64,000 nucleotides of DNA from Candidatus Eiseniibacteriota bacterium (lineage in GTDB: Bacteria > Orphanbacterota > Orphanbacteria > Orphanbacterales > Orphanbacteraceae). Shown here piece after piece: positions 1 through 9,132 of the stretch (its first letter is position 1; every line of letters begins with the position of its first letter). The stretch covers positions 129,413 through 193,412 of the forward strand of contig JAJRWB010000050.1 in the NCBI GenBank assembly GCA_024276995.1, read 5' to 3'. The position numbers were made by a program, and so were the translations under genes. Below the pieces are notes generated by a model. It was given only the letters and a program-made list of their open reading frames with translations. It searched no databases and was not told the origin of the DNA.

Positions 1-3000
1 GGCGCAGCGCCCGGAACGGTTCCTCCGACCGGAGAGCGATCACGGCGGCGCCGTCACCGGTGAGGAAGAACGAAACGGTCGGACCGTCCCCGGACCGGGC
101 GATCTCCCCCTCGGCGAGCTCGCCGCCGAGAAAGACGAGATCGGCCACGGTGATCCTTCCATCGCCGTTCGCGTCGGCGCCGAGGCTCTCCGCCGCAGCG
201 GGCGAGGCGAGACCGAGAAGCACATCGAGAAGAGAACCCGCGTCGTCGAGACCGGCGGCGCAATCCCAGTTGTAATCGCCGGCGGGACGGGGCACCGGTG
301 TAAAGCGTGGGAAGAGCCTGACGGGAGGACGACCCTCGCGGGGCGGGTCGATCTTCACTTCCACCGTCTCATCGTAGGCGACGCCGCACCGCCAGCTCGC
401 CACGGAAGCGCTGATACGGATCGAATCGCCCCCCGCGAGGGTTCCGGAATCAGGCTCGAAAGCGACCCACGCCGGGGTGGGTTCGATCCACCAGTCGAGC
501 GTATCCCTTCCCATGTTCCGGATGACGAACACGGAATCGGCGAAAGTGGTGTCCGTCCCGTTTCCGAAAGGAAGATCGGGCGAGCCGGCGGTCAGTTCGA
601 CTCCCGGTGCCACGTCCACTCCGAATGTTCTCGTGGGTGACGGATCGCCGGAACCGCACTTGTTCATCGATGAAACTCTCCAGAAATACTGATCGTCGAA
701 ATCGATCTCTCCGATGGAAATGATCGTGTCGGCCATGAGCGTGTCGATCACGATTTCGGCGAAGGCGCTATCCCGGGCGACAAGCAGGGTGTAGCCGGTG
801 GCTTCCGTTTCGCGTGACCAGGAGAATATCACGGGCAGATCGAGGCCGGATGCCTCATCATCCGGCTGCAGGAGGGCCGGCGCCGGGCGGGGGGCCATGA
901 TCGATCCCTGAACCTGGCACGCCCCCACGGTTTCGCCGCACGTGTTCACCGAAGCGACGCGGTAGAGATACGAACGTGCGATCTCCACTTCCATATCATT
1001 CCAGCTGTTCTCCCCGAGCGCGGGACCGACGGCGGCTCGAAGCTCGAACGATCCCGAGGACTGGGAGAGTTTCCTGTAGATCTTGAACTGTGAAATCCCC
1101 TCATCCACACCGGCCGCGGGCATATTCCACGTGACGGTGATCCTGTCGCAAAGATCCGACGACGCGGAGCAGCCCTCCGGGGCGGACGGGAGCGGCGGAC
1201 GAGCACCACTGACCGTGCACATCGCCGCCGATACGTAGCATCCGTTCCCCGCTTCGATGGCGTACGACGACGTATCGCCGTACGCGATCTGCGTATCGAT
1301 CCATTCGGTCACACCGGCGCCGACCGAGTCGAGCACGATTCCCTCGGGCAGGCTGTAGATCCGGAACCATTCCACGTCCGATCCACCGGTGACCGGAGGC
1401 GACCAGGAGAGATAGACGCCCCCGCACGAATCGGAAGACGCGGTGCACAAGCTGTCGGGTAGGGATCCCACGGGCCCGGGAATCCGCGCCGTCACGGTGC
1501 ACGCCTCCGCCGACCACCCGCAGCTGTTCAGGGCGTAGATGAGATAGCGGTAGTCGACGCCGTCCTGGGGCGGAGCGTCCGACGTGGAGAGAACGCCTTG
1601 CCCCACCGAATCGATGCGAACCAGACCGTCGCGAAGGACGACATATCCTTCGGTGGCCGTGGGCGAGGCAGCCCAGGTGATTCTCAGCGTATCGCAGTCG
1701 ATCACCTCTACGGTACAGCTCTCCGGCGGAGAGGGGATCGAGCCGACGGTGCGGCCGGTATCGATCACGCCCGCCGATTCTTCGCAGTTGAACGCTCGTA
1801 ATGTATAAATGAGTTCCGTGTCGGTGGGAACGTCGGTGTACTGAAACACATCCGGACCGACCTCGGTGACCACCGGCGGTGCGCCGCGGGTGATCCTGTA
1901 ACCGTCCACGATTCCTCCCGCGACGGGCGGCCCCCAGGTAAGCACCACCTCACCACACCCCTCTTTCGTAGCGGAGAAGAGAGTCGGAGGCCCGGGAGCG
2001 GTGAGCGCCCGCCCCGAGTCGGAGCACGACCCGATGGAACGACCGCACTGGTTCCATGCAATCACCTCGTAGTTGTGCGTGACGTTGCTGTCGGCGCCAG
2101 CGTCGATCACCTGGTAGGGAGGGCTGACGAGCGTATCGATCGGCACGCCGTCACGCTCTACCACGTAGAAATCGACGATACTCGGGTCGGTCGCCCCGCT
2201 CCAGGTCACCGTCACCCGGCCGCAGAAACTGTCCGACGCGGAGCACGCCGTCGCGGTCGGCGGGAGACCGAAACGCCTTCCCGAATTCGACGCTCCGTTC
2301 AGCGAGTATCCGCACGTGCTCTTCGTGCGGAGCCAATAACTCGAGATCACCATCGAATCGACAAGGGAGTCGACGAACACCGTGGGGCTCCCCTTCGCCA
2401 CCACCCCGATCGAGTCACCCTCCCTGTAGATGATGTACTCCTGGAAGGCGCCCGCCGTGGTGTCCCAGCTGAGACTCACGAAGGAGCAGAGCGAGTCGCT
2501 CGCGGTGATCGCCCCGGGCATGGGGGGCGCCTCTCCCATGACGCCCGAATCGGAACACGACGATATCGCCGCGCCGCAGCCGCTTCGGGATTGCACCGAG
2601 TAGAGATGGACCGAATCGACGGTGGCGAAGGAATCGCGGAACGAATTGCCCGGATCGGCGACCGTGCCGATCGAATCGTCGTCCCTGAAGATCACATATT
2701 CATCGACGCTTCCCGATGCCGTGACCGGGATCCAGCTGACGAGCACCTCCTGGCAGAGGTTGTCCGACGCGGTGCACGAGTCGACCGAAGGGGGAAGACC
2801 GATCCGCATGCCGGTATCGGTGGAGATGATGTTCGAGAGGCCGCACGCGTTGCGCGTGCGCACCGTATAGGTATACACGACCTGTGAATCGACGACGTCG
2901 TCGTACCATTCCGTGGGTGCGGTCGGGCTCACGGTGCCGATGGAATCGACGCCGCGATAGACGACATAGTAGTCGAATGAACCGGCCACCGCCTGCCACC

Positions 3001-4333
3001 GGACGAAGATATCGGCGCATCGATCATCACTGACAGGAAAGAGCGACACATCCGGAGGCAACTCGATGCTGAAGCCGTTGTCGGGGATCGCCCACACCGT
3101 ATCGCACGGCGTTATGGCGGCGACGTTGTACTCGTAGATCACCCCCGGCACGGCGAGGCTGTCGGCGTAAAACTCCGTGCCCGGAGGGAGAGAGTCGATG
3201 ACGTCGCTGTCCCGGGTGAGGATGTAGTAGTTCCCCTCCGGCATGTTCGCAATCCACGACACGTTCACCGCGCCGCACGTGCTGTCCGAGGCGATCACCG
3301 ATCCCGGCGCGGCCGGAGACTGGGGCGCGGTTCCGGTATCGATGTTGGACGGGCCGCTCGGGCCGCACGTGGAAACCGCCCAGACCCAGTAATCGTAGAC
3401 AACTCCCGGAACGGCGAAGGTGTCGACAAAAGCGGGCCCCGCCGCATCGACGACGATCGTATCGGTCGACACCGTCCCCGGATCGTACCGGCCGATGTAG
3501 TACGTGATTCCCCCGGCGGTCGAGCTGTCGCTCCAGCTCAGGGATACGCCTCCGCACGCCGTGTCGCTCGCCGTGAAGTTGTAGGGCGGATAGAGACTGT
3601 CGCACGCGATCGTCATGTCGTCGATCATCCACCCTCGAAACCCGTTCCGCGCGCTGTCCACCGTGGCGAAGATGAAGCGAAACTGCATCCGTCCCCCGGC
3701 GGCGGAATTGACGATATACTTCTTTCGGATCCATACGCCGTCGGCGCTTAATCCGCCCGACGAATACGGGACCGCGGGATCGGTGGCCTCCGATTCGAGC
3801 GTGTCCACCAACACGTCGAGAAATGTGAAATTCCGCCCCCCGTCGGTGGAAAAATCGATGGTCATCAGGTCCTTCGAATAGAAACTGAAACCCTCCACTT
3901 CCCACCATGTCTGAAAGGAGAGGACCACGTCGGAATACGAATTCATCGCCATGATCGGCGTGAAAAACGTGTCCGCCCTGGCGGCGAAGGAGAGTCCCCC
4001 ATTCCCGGCGCTCTGCGCCGCCGGATCCCACGGGGCGACATATGTCCCCGTCGATTCTCCCGAGAGGGTGATATAGCCGTTTCCGCTGGGAGCGGGAGGC
4101 CAACTCGATGTGCCGGGAAAATTGACAAGGCTGTCCTTGACGGCGCCGATGACGAACACCGTGTCGGGCGCACGGGTCACGTGCCAGCCACCGAGCAGCA
4201 TGAAAGACGGCGCGGTGACTCCCTCGAACGATTCGAAGAGGGGAACTTCGAGGGTATCGTTTACAGCCCGGACTGGGGCGGCACTGAGAGCGACCGCGGC
4301 GAAGACGACGAGAAGACGTTTCAGTAGATCCAT
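1..4333 (-). CDS. Giant secreted fibronectin-III repeat protein with dockerin-like repeat (partial)
   Basis: The reading frame is open from an ATG at 4333 to the left edge (at least 1444 residues), so the C-terminus is missing. It begins with a signal peptide (MDLLKRLLVVFAAVALSA). An N-terminal region of about 250 residues resembles a jelly-roll/MAM-like domain. About ten Ig/FN3-type modules follow, each opening with an ASDxxC motif and closing with a second Cys. Near the left edge a two-part dockerin-like repeat is visible; its second half reads DANGDGRITVADLVF (around 130-180). The start overlaps the end of the upstream barrel gene by 13 bases and has no clear Shine-Dalgarno, suggesting translational coupling. 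It is the last visible gene of the CsgG-like operon, so it may be the operon's export substrate (inference). The modules match those of the 28337-37138 protein. Confidence 0.88.
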   Translation of the reverse strand, partial: MDLLKRLLVVFAAVALSAAPVRAVNDTLEVPLFESFEGVTAPSFMLLGGWHVTRAPDTVFVIGAVKDSLVNFPGTSSWPPAPSGNGYITLSGESTGTYVAPWDPAAQSAGNGGLSFAARADTFFTPIMAMNSYSDVVLSFQTWWEVEGFSFYSKDLMTIDFSTDGGRNFTFLDVLVDTLESEATDPAVPYSSGGLSADGVWIRKKYIVNSAAGGRMQFRFIFATVDSARNGFRGWMIDDMTIACDSLYPPYNFTASDTACGGVSLSWSDSSTAGGITYYIGRYDPGTVSTDTIVVDAAGPAFVDTFAVPGVVYDYWVWAVSTCGPSGPSNIDTGTAPQSPAAPGSVIASDSTCGAVNVSWIANMPEGNYYILTRDSDVIDSLPPGTEFYADSLAVPGVIYEYNVAAITPCDTVWAIPDNGFSIELPPDVSLFPVSDDRCADIFVRWQAVAGSFDYYVVYRGVDSIGTVSPTAPTEWYDDVVDSQVVYTYTVRTRNACGLSNIISTDTGMRIGLPPSVDSCTASDNLCQEVLVSWIPVTASGSVDEYVIFRDDDSIGTVADPGNSFRDSFATVDSVHLYSVQSRSGCGAAISSCSDSGVMGEAPPMPGAITASDSLCSFVSLSWDTTAGAFQEYIIYREGDSIGVVAKGSPTVFVDSLVDSMVISSYWLRTKSTCGYSLNGASNSGRRFGLPPTATACSASDSFCGRVTVTWSGATDPSIVDFYVVERDGVPIDTLVSPPYQVIDAGADSNVTHNYEVIAWNQCGRSIGSCSDSGRALTAPGPPTLFSATKEGCGEVVLTWGPPVAGGIVDGYRITRGAPPVVTEVGPDVFQYTDVPTDTELIYTLRAFNCEESAGVIDTGRTVGSIPSPPESCTVEVIDCDTLRITWAASPTATEGYVVLRDGLVRIDSVGQGVLSTSDAPPQDGVDYRYLIYALNSCGWSAEACTVTARIPGPVGSLPDSLCTASSDSCGGVYLSWSPPVTGGSDVEWFRIYSLPEGIVLDSVGAGVTEWIDTQIAYGDTSSYAIEAGNGCYVSAAMCTVSGARPPLPSAPEGCSASSDLCDRITVTWNMPAAGVDEGISQFKIYRKLSQSSGSFELRAAVGPALGENSWNDMEVEIARSYLYRVASVNTCGETVGACQVQGSIMAPRPAPALLQPDDEASGLDLPVIFSWSRETEATGYTLLVARDSAFAEIVIDTLMADTIISIGEIDFDDQYFWRVSSMNKCGSGDPSPTRTFGVDVAPGVELTAGSPDLPFGNGTDTTFADSVFVIRNMGRDTLDWWIEPTPAWVAFEPDSGTLAGGDSIRISASVASWRCGVAYDETVEVKIDPPREGRPPVRLFPRFTPVPRPAGDYNWDCAAGLDDAGSLLDVLLGLASPAAAESLGADANGDGRITVADLVFLGGELAEGEIARSGDGPTVSFFLTGDGAAVIALRSEEPFRALR

Positions 4334-5541
4334 TGGAGAGTCACCGCCGCGTCAAAGCCGCTCATGTCGACGGCGCCTTCCTCGGCGTTTCCGGTAAGAT
4401 ACGCGCCGTCGAGGGTGACGGTCGTCTTGTCGGCGATGTAGTAGATCACTCCGGCGCCGAGATCGAGGAGGTTCGCCGATCCAAGAAGTCTTTGGGCCGG
4501 CTCCTCTCCCGGGAAGGCGAATTCACTGAAATGGGAGTAGCTCGTGAAAAGACGGATGTCGAAGCGATCGGAGAGTTCACGGCCGTAACGGACCATCGCC
4601 TGCTGCATCCCTCCCGGCAGTCCCTGCTGGAGGTACTCCTCGAGGGTCATCGTTTCGATGTCTCCCTCGCCCACACCCTCCACGTCGGTGCCCTTCCCCT
4701 TGACTACGAAAAAGAGCTGTCCGTCGAGCCGTTGCCGCTCCGCGATCCGCAGGCCCGCCGATGCGAGAAACTCGACCTGGTCGCCCTCCTCGTAGATCAC
4801 CTCACCGTTGCGCTCGTCTTTCGAAAAAAGCCTGTAGCGGAGATCGCCCTTCCATTCGAACCGGGCGCTTCCGGCGCCGAGAGCGCCGCTCACGCCGGCG
4901 GCGAAGAACGCCTCGTTGCCCGGCTTGATACGCACCGTCTCGTCGCCCTCCTCGCCCTTCAGGTAGTCGTACTCTCCCTTGTACTGGAAGCCGGCGCCCA
5001 GCGAAGCCGTAATACTTCTCGTCACAGTGAACGCCCTGGCGCCGCTCGCGAAAAGACCGGGGCCTTCGCCGAAACGCTTCAACCTCAGACCGAGAATCCT
5101 GTTCGCCACCACGCCGGTGACGACCACCTGATTCGCTTCGATCAGCGCTTTCCCCGTGGGAAGAGTCACGCCGCCGCCGATCCAGTAACGCCCCGAGTCG
5201 AAACGTTTCGAGCCGGAAAGCTCCACGTCGGTGAAACCGCTCAGGTCGGAATCGGTCAGGTCGCCGTTACTCGTCGCCGATCCACCGGAAAGATAGATCG
5301 AAACCTCCCCGTCCCGGCCGATCGGCTTGCGCACGAAGAGGGGAGAGACGAACTCGCTCACTTTCAAATCGGCCGAACCGGCCTTGCTGAGCGTGATGCT
5401 CCGCGTGGAAAAGGACGTCCTTCCGATCACGCCGGGCGGCGGCTCGAGAACCACCTCCGCCGCCCAAGAAAACGGGGGAAGAATCGCCGTTGCGGCAAGA
5501 ATGAAAAAGACGAACGCCCGGGAAAATGAAATACCCTTCAT
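4321..5541 (-). CDS. Predicted outer-membrane beta-barrel protein
   Basis: 406 residues with an N-terminal signal peptide (FSRAFVFFILAATAILPP, cut near SWA). The mature part is rich in alternating polar/aromatic strands and ends in LQWIY, a C-terminal aromatic residue typical of BAM-assembled barrels. Repeated phrases such as GAGFQYKGEY, LGAGVIYYIADKTTVTLDGAYL and LRYRLFSKDER are barrel-like hairpins. No named family is recognised; it resembles transporter-like meta-pathway phenol-degradation or porin-type barrels only in general form. Its ATG overlaps the stop of the preceding lipoprotein gene (ATGA), and the next gene starts inside its end. The operon suggests an outer-membrane partner for the CsgG-like proteins or the giant FN3 protein (inference). 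Confidence 0.8.
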   Translation of the reverse strand: MKGISFSRAFVFFILAATAILPPFSWAAEVVLEPPPGVIGRTSFSTRSITLSKAGSADLKVSEFVSPLFVRKPIGRDGEVSIYLSGGSATSNGDLTDSDLSGFTDVELSGSKRFDSGRYWIGGGVTLPTGKALIEANQVVVTGVVANRILGLRLKRFGEGPGLFASGARAFTVTRSITASLGAGFQYKGEYDYLKGEEGDETVRIKPGNEAFFAAGVSGALGAGSARFEWKGDLRYRLFSKDERNGEVIYEEGDQVEFLASAGLRIAERQRLDGQLFFVVKGKGTDVEGVGEGDIETMTLEEYLQQGLPGGMQQAMVRYGRELSDRFDIRLFTSYSHFSEFAFPGEEPAQRLLGSANLLDLGAGVIYYIADKTTVTLDGAYLTGNAEEGAVDMSGFDAAVTLQWIY

Positions 5542-6827
5542 GGCTCATTCACCCTTATAGTGACCGTGCCGCTTCCCAGGCCGAGGGGCCTCACCGTCGA
5601 GAGATCCCTCCCCTCTCCGACGTCGGGAAGCGGGGTGGGCGAGAGGAAGGAGGCGGTCGTTTCGAGACGGCTCAGCCGGCGATCGAGAACGGGAGCTTCC
5701 ATCTCCGTCTTCGCGATGTCGGTGACCATCTCCTTCGTTCCCGCCGTCCGCTCTCCCCTCTCCTGGGCGAGGAAGAAAATCGGGTCGAGCCGGACCGCTT
5801 CGTCGAAGAGATTCGCCGCGCGTACGAAATCACCTTCGTCCTCGGCCGCCAAGGCGTCGCAATACGCGAGGAACGCCTGGAAGCTCGATGTCGGGATCTC
5901 GCCGATCGCCTCCCGCTCGGTGCTGCCGAGCGTGTAACCGAGTTCTTCCGCCACCGAGTAGACGATCCTCTTTTCCAGCTCGAAGAAATCGTCCAGCCGG
6001 CCGCTGATCGAAGAGGGCGTCCCGATTTCGCCGGTAATATTATTTACAATGTAATAATCGAAGCGAATCTCGTCTTTTCCCTCGAGCGGGGTGATCGTCC
6101 CGCCGAGGGACCATCCGGCGCCGAGCATGGCGTCGAGAGAGAGGGCGGCGAGAGGATCGAATCCGGCGGAGCGGGATTTCTCGATCTCCCGGGTAAGCGC
6201 CTCGAACCGGAGCCGCTCCACGAGGAAGAGCCCCTCCACATGCGAGAGGTCGTTGATCAGCTGCTCGGCGAGACCTTTCCCCAGGTTCCCGTACGTCTCC
6301 ACCTCGGCGAGGACGTCGAAATAGCGGACCGCGAGGACGTCGGGCGCCATGCGCGCCGGTTCGGCCATGTCCTCTTTCGCTCTTTCGGCGTACACTTTCC
6401 GAACGAGCCGGGTGATCCGCCCGCGCATGGCGCGCGCCACGTGGGTTCGCCCCATGGTGCGGGGGTACGAACGGTACGCCTCGATCGCCTTTTCCCACTC
6501 CCCCTTTCCCTCCCAGGCGAGACCCAGGAGAAGAGGTAGCGAGTCGTCGTCGGGAGAGAGGGTCTGCGCCCGGGTGAGAGCGTCGACGGCACCGTCGTAG
6601 TTTCCCTGCTCGAGGCGCACCCTCCCGAGATCGCGCAGGAGGGAACCGTCGGAAGGATCGGTCTCGATCCGCTCGACGAGGAGCGACTCCGCCTCGGACC
6701 AGCGGCCGCCGTCCAGAGCATCGTCCAGAGGCCCCCTCCCGGAGAAGCCGCACGAGAGCATGAGCGTGCCGGCAACGAGGGCACCGGACACGCCGAGCGC
6801 CTTCAGGAATCGCGAACCTCTTTTCAT
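5538..6827 (-). CDS. TPR lipoprotein with degenerate CsgG-like domain
   Basis: 429 residues starting at ATG 6827. A signal peptide ends in a lipobox (LMLSC), so the protein should be lipid-anchored, probably in the outer membrane. Residues about 30-130 form TPR-like helices (EAESLLVERIETDP, YDGAVDALTRAQTLSPDD). Residues about 165-300 resemble the CsgG/FlgO fold (VLAVRYFDVLAEVE, LINDLSHVEGLFLVERLRF). A final TPR-like segment (DFVRAANLFDEAVRLDP) follows. The frame stays open upstream of this ATG, but the lipoprotein signal and the 4-base ATGA overlap with the preceding gene fix the start. It is the third CsgG-like member of the operon and the only one with a lipobox. Confidence 0.82.
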   Translation of the reverse strand: MKRGSRFLKALGVSGALVAGTLMLSCGFSGRGPLDDALDGGRWSEAESLLVERIETDPSDGSLLRDLGRVRLEQGNYDGAVDALTRAQTLSPDDDSLPLLLGLAWEGKGEWEKAIEAYRSYPRTMGRTHVARAMRGRITRLVRKVYAERAKEDMAEPARMAPDVLAVRYFDVLAEVETYGNLGKGLAEQLINDLSHVEGLFLVERLRFEALTREIEKSRSAGFDPLAALSLDAMLGAGWSLGGTITPLEGKDEIRFDYYIVNNITGEIGTPSSISGRLDDFFELEKRIVYSVAEELGYTLGSTEREAIGEIPTSSFQAFLAYCDALAAEDEGDFVRAANLFDEAVRLDPIFFLAQERGERTAGTKEMVTDIAKTEMEAPVLDRRLSRLETTASFLSPTPLPDVGEGRDLSTVRPLGLGSGTVTIRVNEP

Positions 6828-7963
6828 CGGTCCTCCAGCGGCTCTTCGCCCGCGGCGACGCGCCGACCGTACAACCACGCCTCGAGGGAGAGAATCCGGG
6901 AGGCGATCCGTTCGTCGCCCGGCCGGCGTGCCGCGGCCGACTTCCACTTCTCGAGGGCGGCCGTGTAGTCGCCATCCTCTTCGAAACGGATCGCTTCCCC
7001 CGTTTCGAGAAGAAAGGGAAGATACCCCTTGCCGGCGCCCCACACCAGTTCCTTCTCGTCGAACAGGTCGTTCATGGCGCGGCTCGCCGATTTCTTCTTG
7101 CCATTGTAGGCTTCCACCACGCCGTCGATTTCCGGCCCGAGGAGATCGACCACGAGGCGCCTCTCCAGGGCGATCACATCCCGCCCGTTTCGGACCTTGC
7201 CGTCCACCTTGTCCGCGAGAAGGACCTCTCCCGTCGCCGTCGCCACGAGGCGCACGCCGATGCGGATCCGTTCCGGGTCGACCATCATCACACTGCCGAA
7301 GAGAAACGCGTGGGCACCGCACAGTCTTCCCGCGGCGACGCGCAGATCGTCGTCGAGCGCCTCTTCTCCCTTCGACCGGGCGATCTCCCGCTCCAGACCG
7401 AGGAGCCGGGCCCTGTCCACCAAGTCGATATCGGTGACCGCGGACAGGTCGTATTGCACAAGCTGTCCGAGACCTGCGGCGAATCGATCGATATCGAAAG
7501 GGGGCTCTCTCCCGGTGAGTACCGAATGATTCCAGAACTCCCCCACGGCGATCGTGTTGATCCGGCGGCCCGTGCCGCCTTCCCCCCTTCCGGCGAGACT
7601 GTCCCGCGCCTGGTAGAAGCATTGTACCACCGGCGCGGCGTATCGGCGAGGGGGCAGAAGCGAGGCGGCCGGGGTGATCCGGAGCATGGCGGCCACGTCA
7701 CGCGCCACCTGCGCCGTCTCGCCGAGGGAACAATGGATCGCCACGAGGGTGCTCAGCGCGCGAAGCCGGGAACGCTCCGGCTCGCCGTCGCGCTCGAGCA
7801 GCGCGCGGGCACACGATTCGGCGAGATCGAAGCGCAATTCATGATAAAAGGCGAGATTGTCCCGGCGGAAACGGGAGATCGCTTCATCGTCTACCGGCGC
7901 GGCACCGGCCGGCAAGGCGACACCGGCGAAGAGCACCGCCATGACGAAAAAAGCAACGGCCAT
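6824..7963 (-). CDS. CsgG-like secreted protein (second copy)
   Basis: 379 residues with a signal peptide (VAFFVMAVLFAGVALPAGA). An N-terminal helical region (about 25-110) precedes a CsgG/FlgO-like domain (about 130-255) containing INTIAVGEFWNHSVL, DLVDRARLLGLEREIA and LCGAHAFLFGSVMM, the usual order of strand, VV/DR-L helix and G-x-x-G-A-x-x-x-G strand. The C-terminal part has a TPR-like helix pair (DYTAALEKWKSAAARRPGDE). It shares this architecture with the gene at 7970-9055, indicating duplication. CsgG proper forms the curli secretion pore as a lipoprotein; this copy has no lipobox, so it may be a soluble or accessory subunit. Confidence 0.78.
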   Translation of the reverse strand: MAVAFFVMAVLFAGVALPAGAAPVDDEAISRFRRDNLAFYHELRFDLAESCARALLERDGEPERSRLRALSTLVAIHCSLGETAQVARDVAAMLRITPAASLLPPRRYAAPVVQCFYQARDSLAGRGEGGTGRRINTIAVGEFWNHSVLTGREPPFDIDRFAAGLGQLVQYDLSAVTDIDLVDRARLLGLEREIARSKGEEALDDDLRVAAGRLCGAHAFLFGSVMMVDPERIRIGVRLVATATGEVLLADKVDGKVRNGRDVIALERRLVVDLLGPEIDGVVEAYNGKKKSASRAMNDLFDEKELVWGAGKGYLPFLLETGEAIRFEEDGDYTAALEKWKSAAARRPGDERIASRILSLEAWLYGRRVAAGEEPLEDR

Positions 7964-7969
7964 AAATGA

Positions 7970-9055
7970 TCATCCCCCGAGGAGGAGCGGTATGATGCGC
8001 ACTTTCCGCGACGCCACTTCGTTCCCCGGATCGAGGGAGAGGACTTCCTTCCATTTCTCGAGCGCGGCACGGTAGTCCTTCCGGTCTTCGAGGGCGAGCG
8101 CCTCGGAAACCGCGAGCGTCGATTCCACATAGCCGTTCCACGCTTCGCGGGAGGCGGATCTCTCCTCGAAGAAGAGGGCCATTTCCCGGGCGATGCCCGA
8201 CGGTTCACCCGCCACATCGACGATTAGGGAGTCGATCGACTCGGCGATTTCGAGGACGAGCTTCTTCTCCAGGTCGAGGAATCGGCGCGGATCGCCGCCG
8301 AATTCACCCTCCACCTGGTGGACGGAAAGAATCTTCCCGGTGGCGGTGTGCACAACGCGGGCGGTGATGATCACTTCCTTCCCGGAAATGATCATGTACT
8401 GGCCGTAGATGAAACAGTGGGCACCGAGGAAGCGGCCCGCTTTGACGGCCGCCTTTGGATCGGCAAAACCGCCCTGGTTCATCTCGATCTCGCCGAGAAG
8501 CTGGTTCACCCTCTGGCGGTCGACCACCTCGAGCGACGTGGCCCGCGAGAGATCGTACATGATCAGGTGCTGGAACGCTCCGCGAAAGAGATCGAAATCG
8601 AGCTTGTGAAAATCACCCTTGTAGATCGAATTGTTCTCGAAATCGCCCACCGCCACCGTCCGGATATCCATGGTGCCCGGGTAGAGGGAATCGCGCACCG
8701 TGTGGAAAAGCTCGATCACGGCGGGTGGATACTCGTAGTCGGGGGAGAAGCGCGCGCGGCGGTCGGCATCGAGCATCCGCGCCACTTCTTCCCGGGCGGC
8801 GGCGGCGTCTCCCATGGCGACGAGCGCCGAGGCGCGCCACTTCCGTGCCTCGAGGGCGTTCGGCGATGCGGCGGGCTCGCCGTCGATGAGTGGCGCGGTG
8901 AGTTCGAGAACTTCCGCGTATTCGCCCGCCCAAAATGCTTCCGCCGCGCGGCTCACCCGAGCCTCCGGCCCGGCCGAGACGCCCGGCGAATAGAGGAGAA
9001 ACGCAAGGAGGAGGAATGCCGCGCCGGCGACCGTCCTCGGGATGGTGCTATTCAT
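7970..9055 (-). CDS. CsgG-like secreted protein (first copy, operon head)
   Basis: 361 residues. The start ATG at 9055 is preceded by AAAGGAG at six-base spacing. The signal peptide is AGAAFLLLAFLLYSPGVSAG. The CsgG-like domain (about 130-250) is the clearest of the three copies: RTVAVGDFENNSIYK, SLEVVDRQRVNQLLGEIE, and KAGRFLGAHCFIYGQYM followed by VVHTATGKIL. It closes with a TPR-like pair ending DPGNEVASRKVRI. There is no lipobox. The gene opens a tight five-gene run in which neighbours overlap or sit within six bases. A promoter-like element lies 34-63 bases upstream. Confidence 0.8.
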   Translation of the reverse strand: MNSTIPRTVAGAAFLLLAFLLYSPGVSAGPEARVSRAAEAFWAGEYAEVLELTAPLIDGEPAASPNALEARKWRASALVAMGDAAAAREEVARMLDADRRARFSPDYEYPPAVIELFHTVRDSLYPGTMDIRTVAVGDFENNSIYKGDFHKLDFDLFRGAFQHLIMYDLSRATSLEVVDRQRVNQLLGEIEMNQGGFADPKAAVKAGRFLGAHCFIYGQYMIISGKEVIITARVVHTATGKILSVHQVEGEFGGDPRRFLDLEKKLVLEIAESIDSLIVDVAGEPSGIAREMALFFEERSASREAWNGYVESTLAVSEALALEDRKDYRAALEKWKEVLSLDPGNEVASRKVRIIPLLLGG

Positions 9056-9088
9056 GTCGGCTCCTTTCCATCGGTTCCACGCGATGCC

Positions 9089-9118
9089 ACTCTAGCACTT
9101 CATAACGGAAGGACACAA
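9089..9118 (-). promoter_or_regulatory. Promoter of the CsgG-like/FN3 operon
   Basis: On the minus strand TTGTGT (9118-9113), an 18-base spacer and TAGAGT (9094-9089) preceded by TGC give a -35/extended -10 arrangement about 34 bases ahead of the start at 9055. Confidence 0.45.
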
Positions 9119-9132
9119 AGAAAAGGATAGAT

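Noticed and set aside
4333-5529. Long plus-strand ORF opposite the barrel gene, and a similar 1190-codon plus-strand ORF opposite the giant FN3 gene (33590-37162)
   Set aside because: They are antisense shadows caused by GC-rich codon bias; their translations are Arg/His/Gly-rich and lack any domain, while the minus-strand products have signal peptides and clear families.
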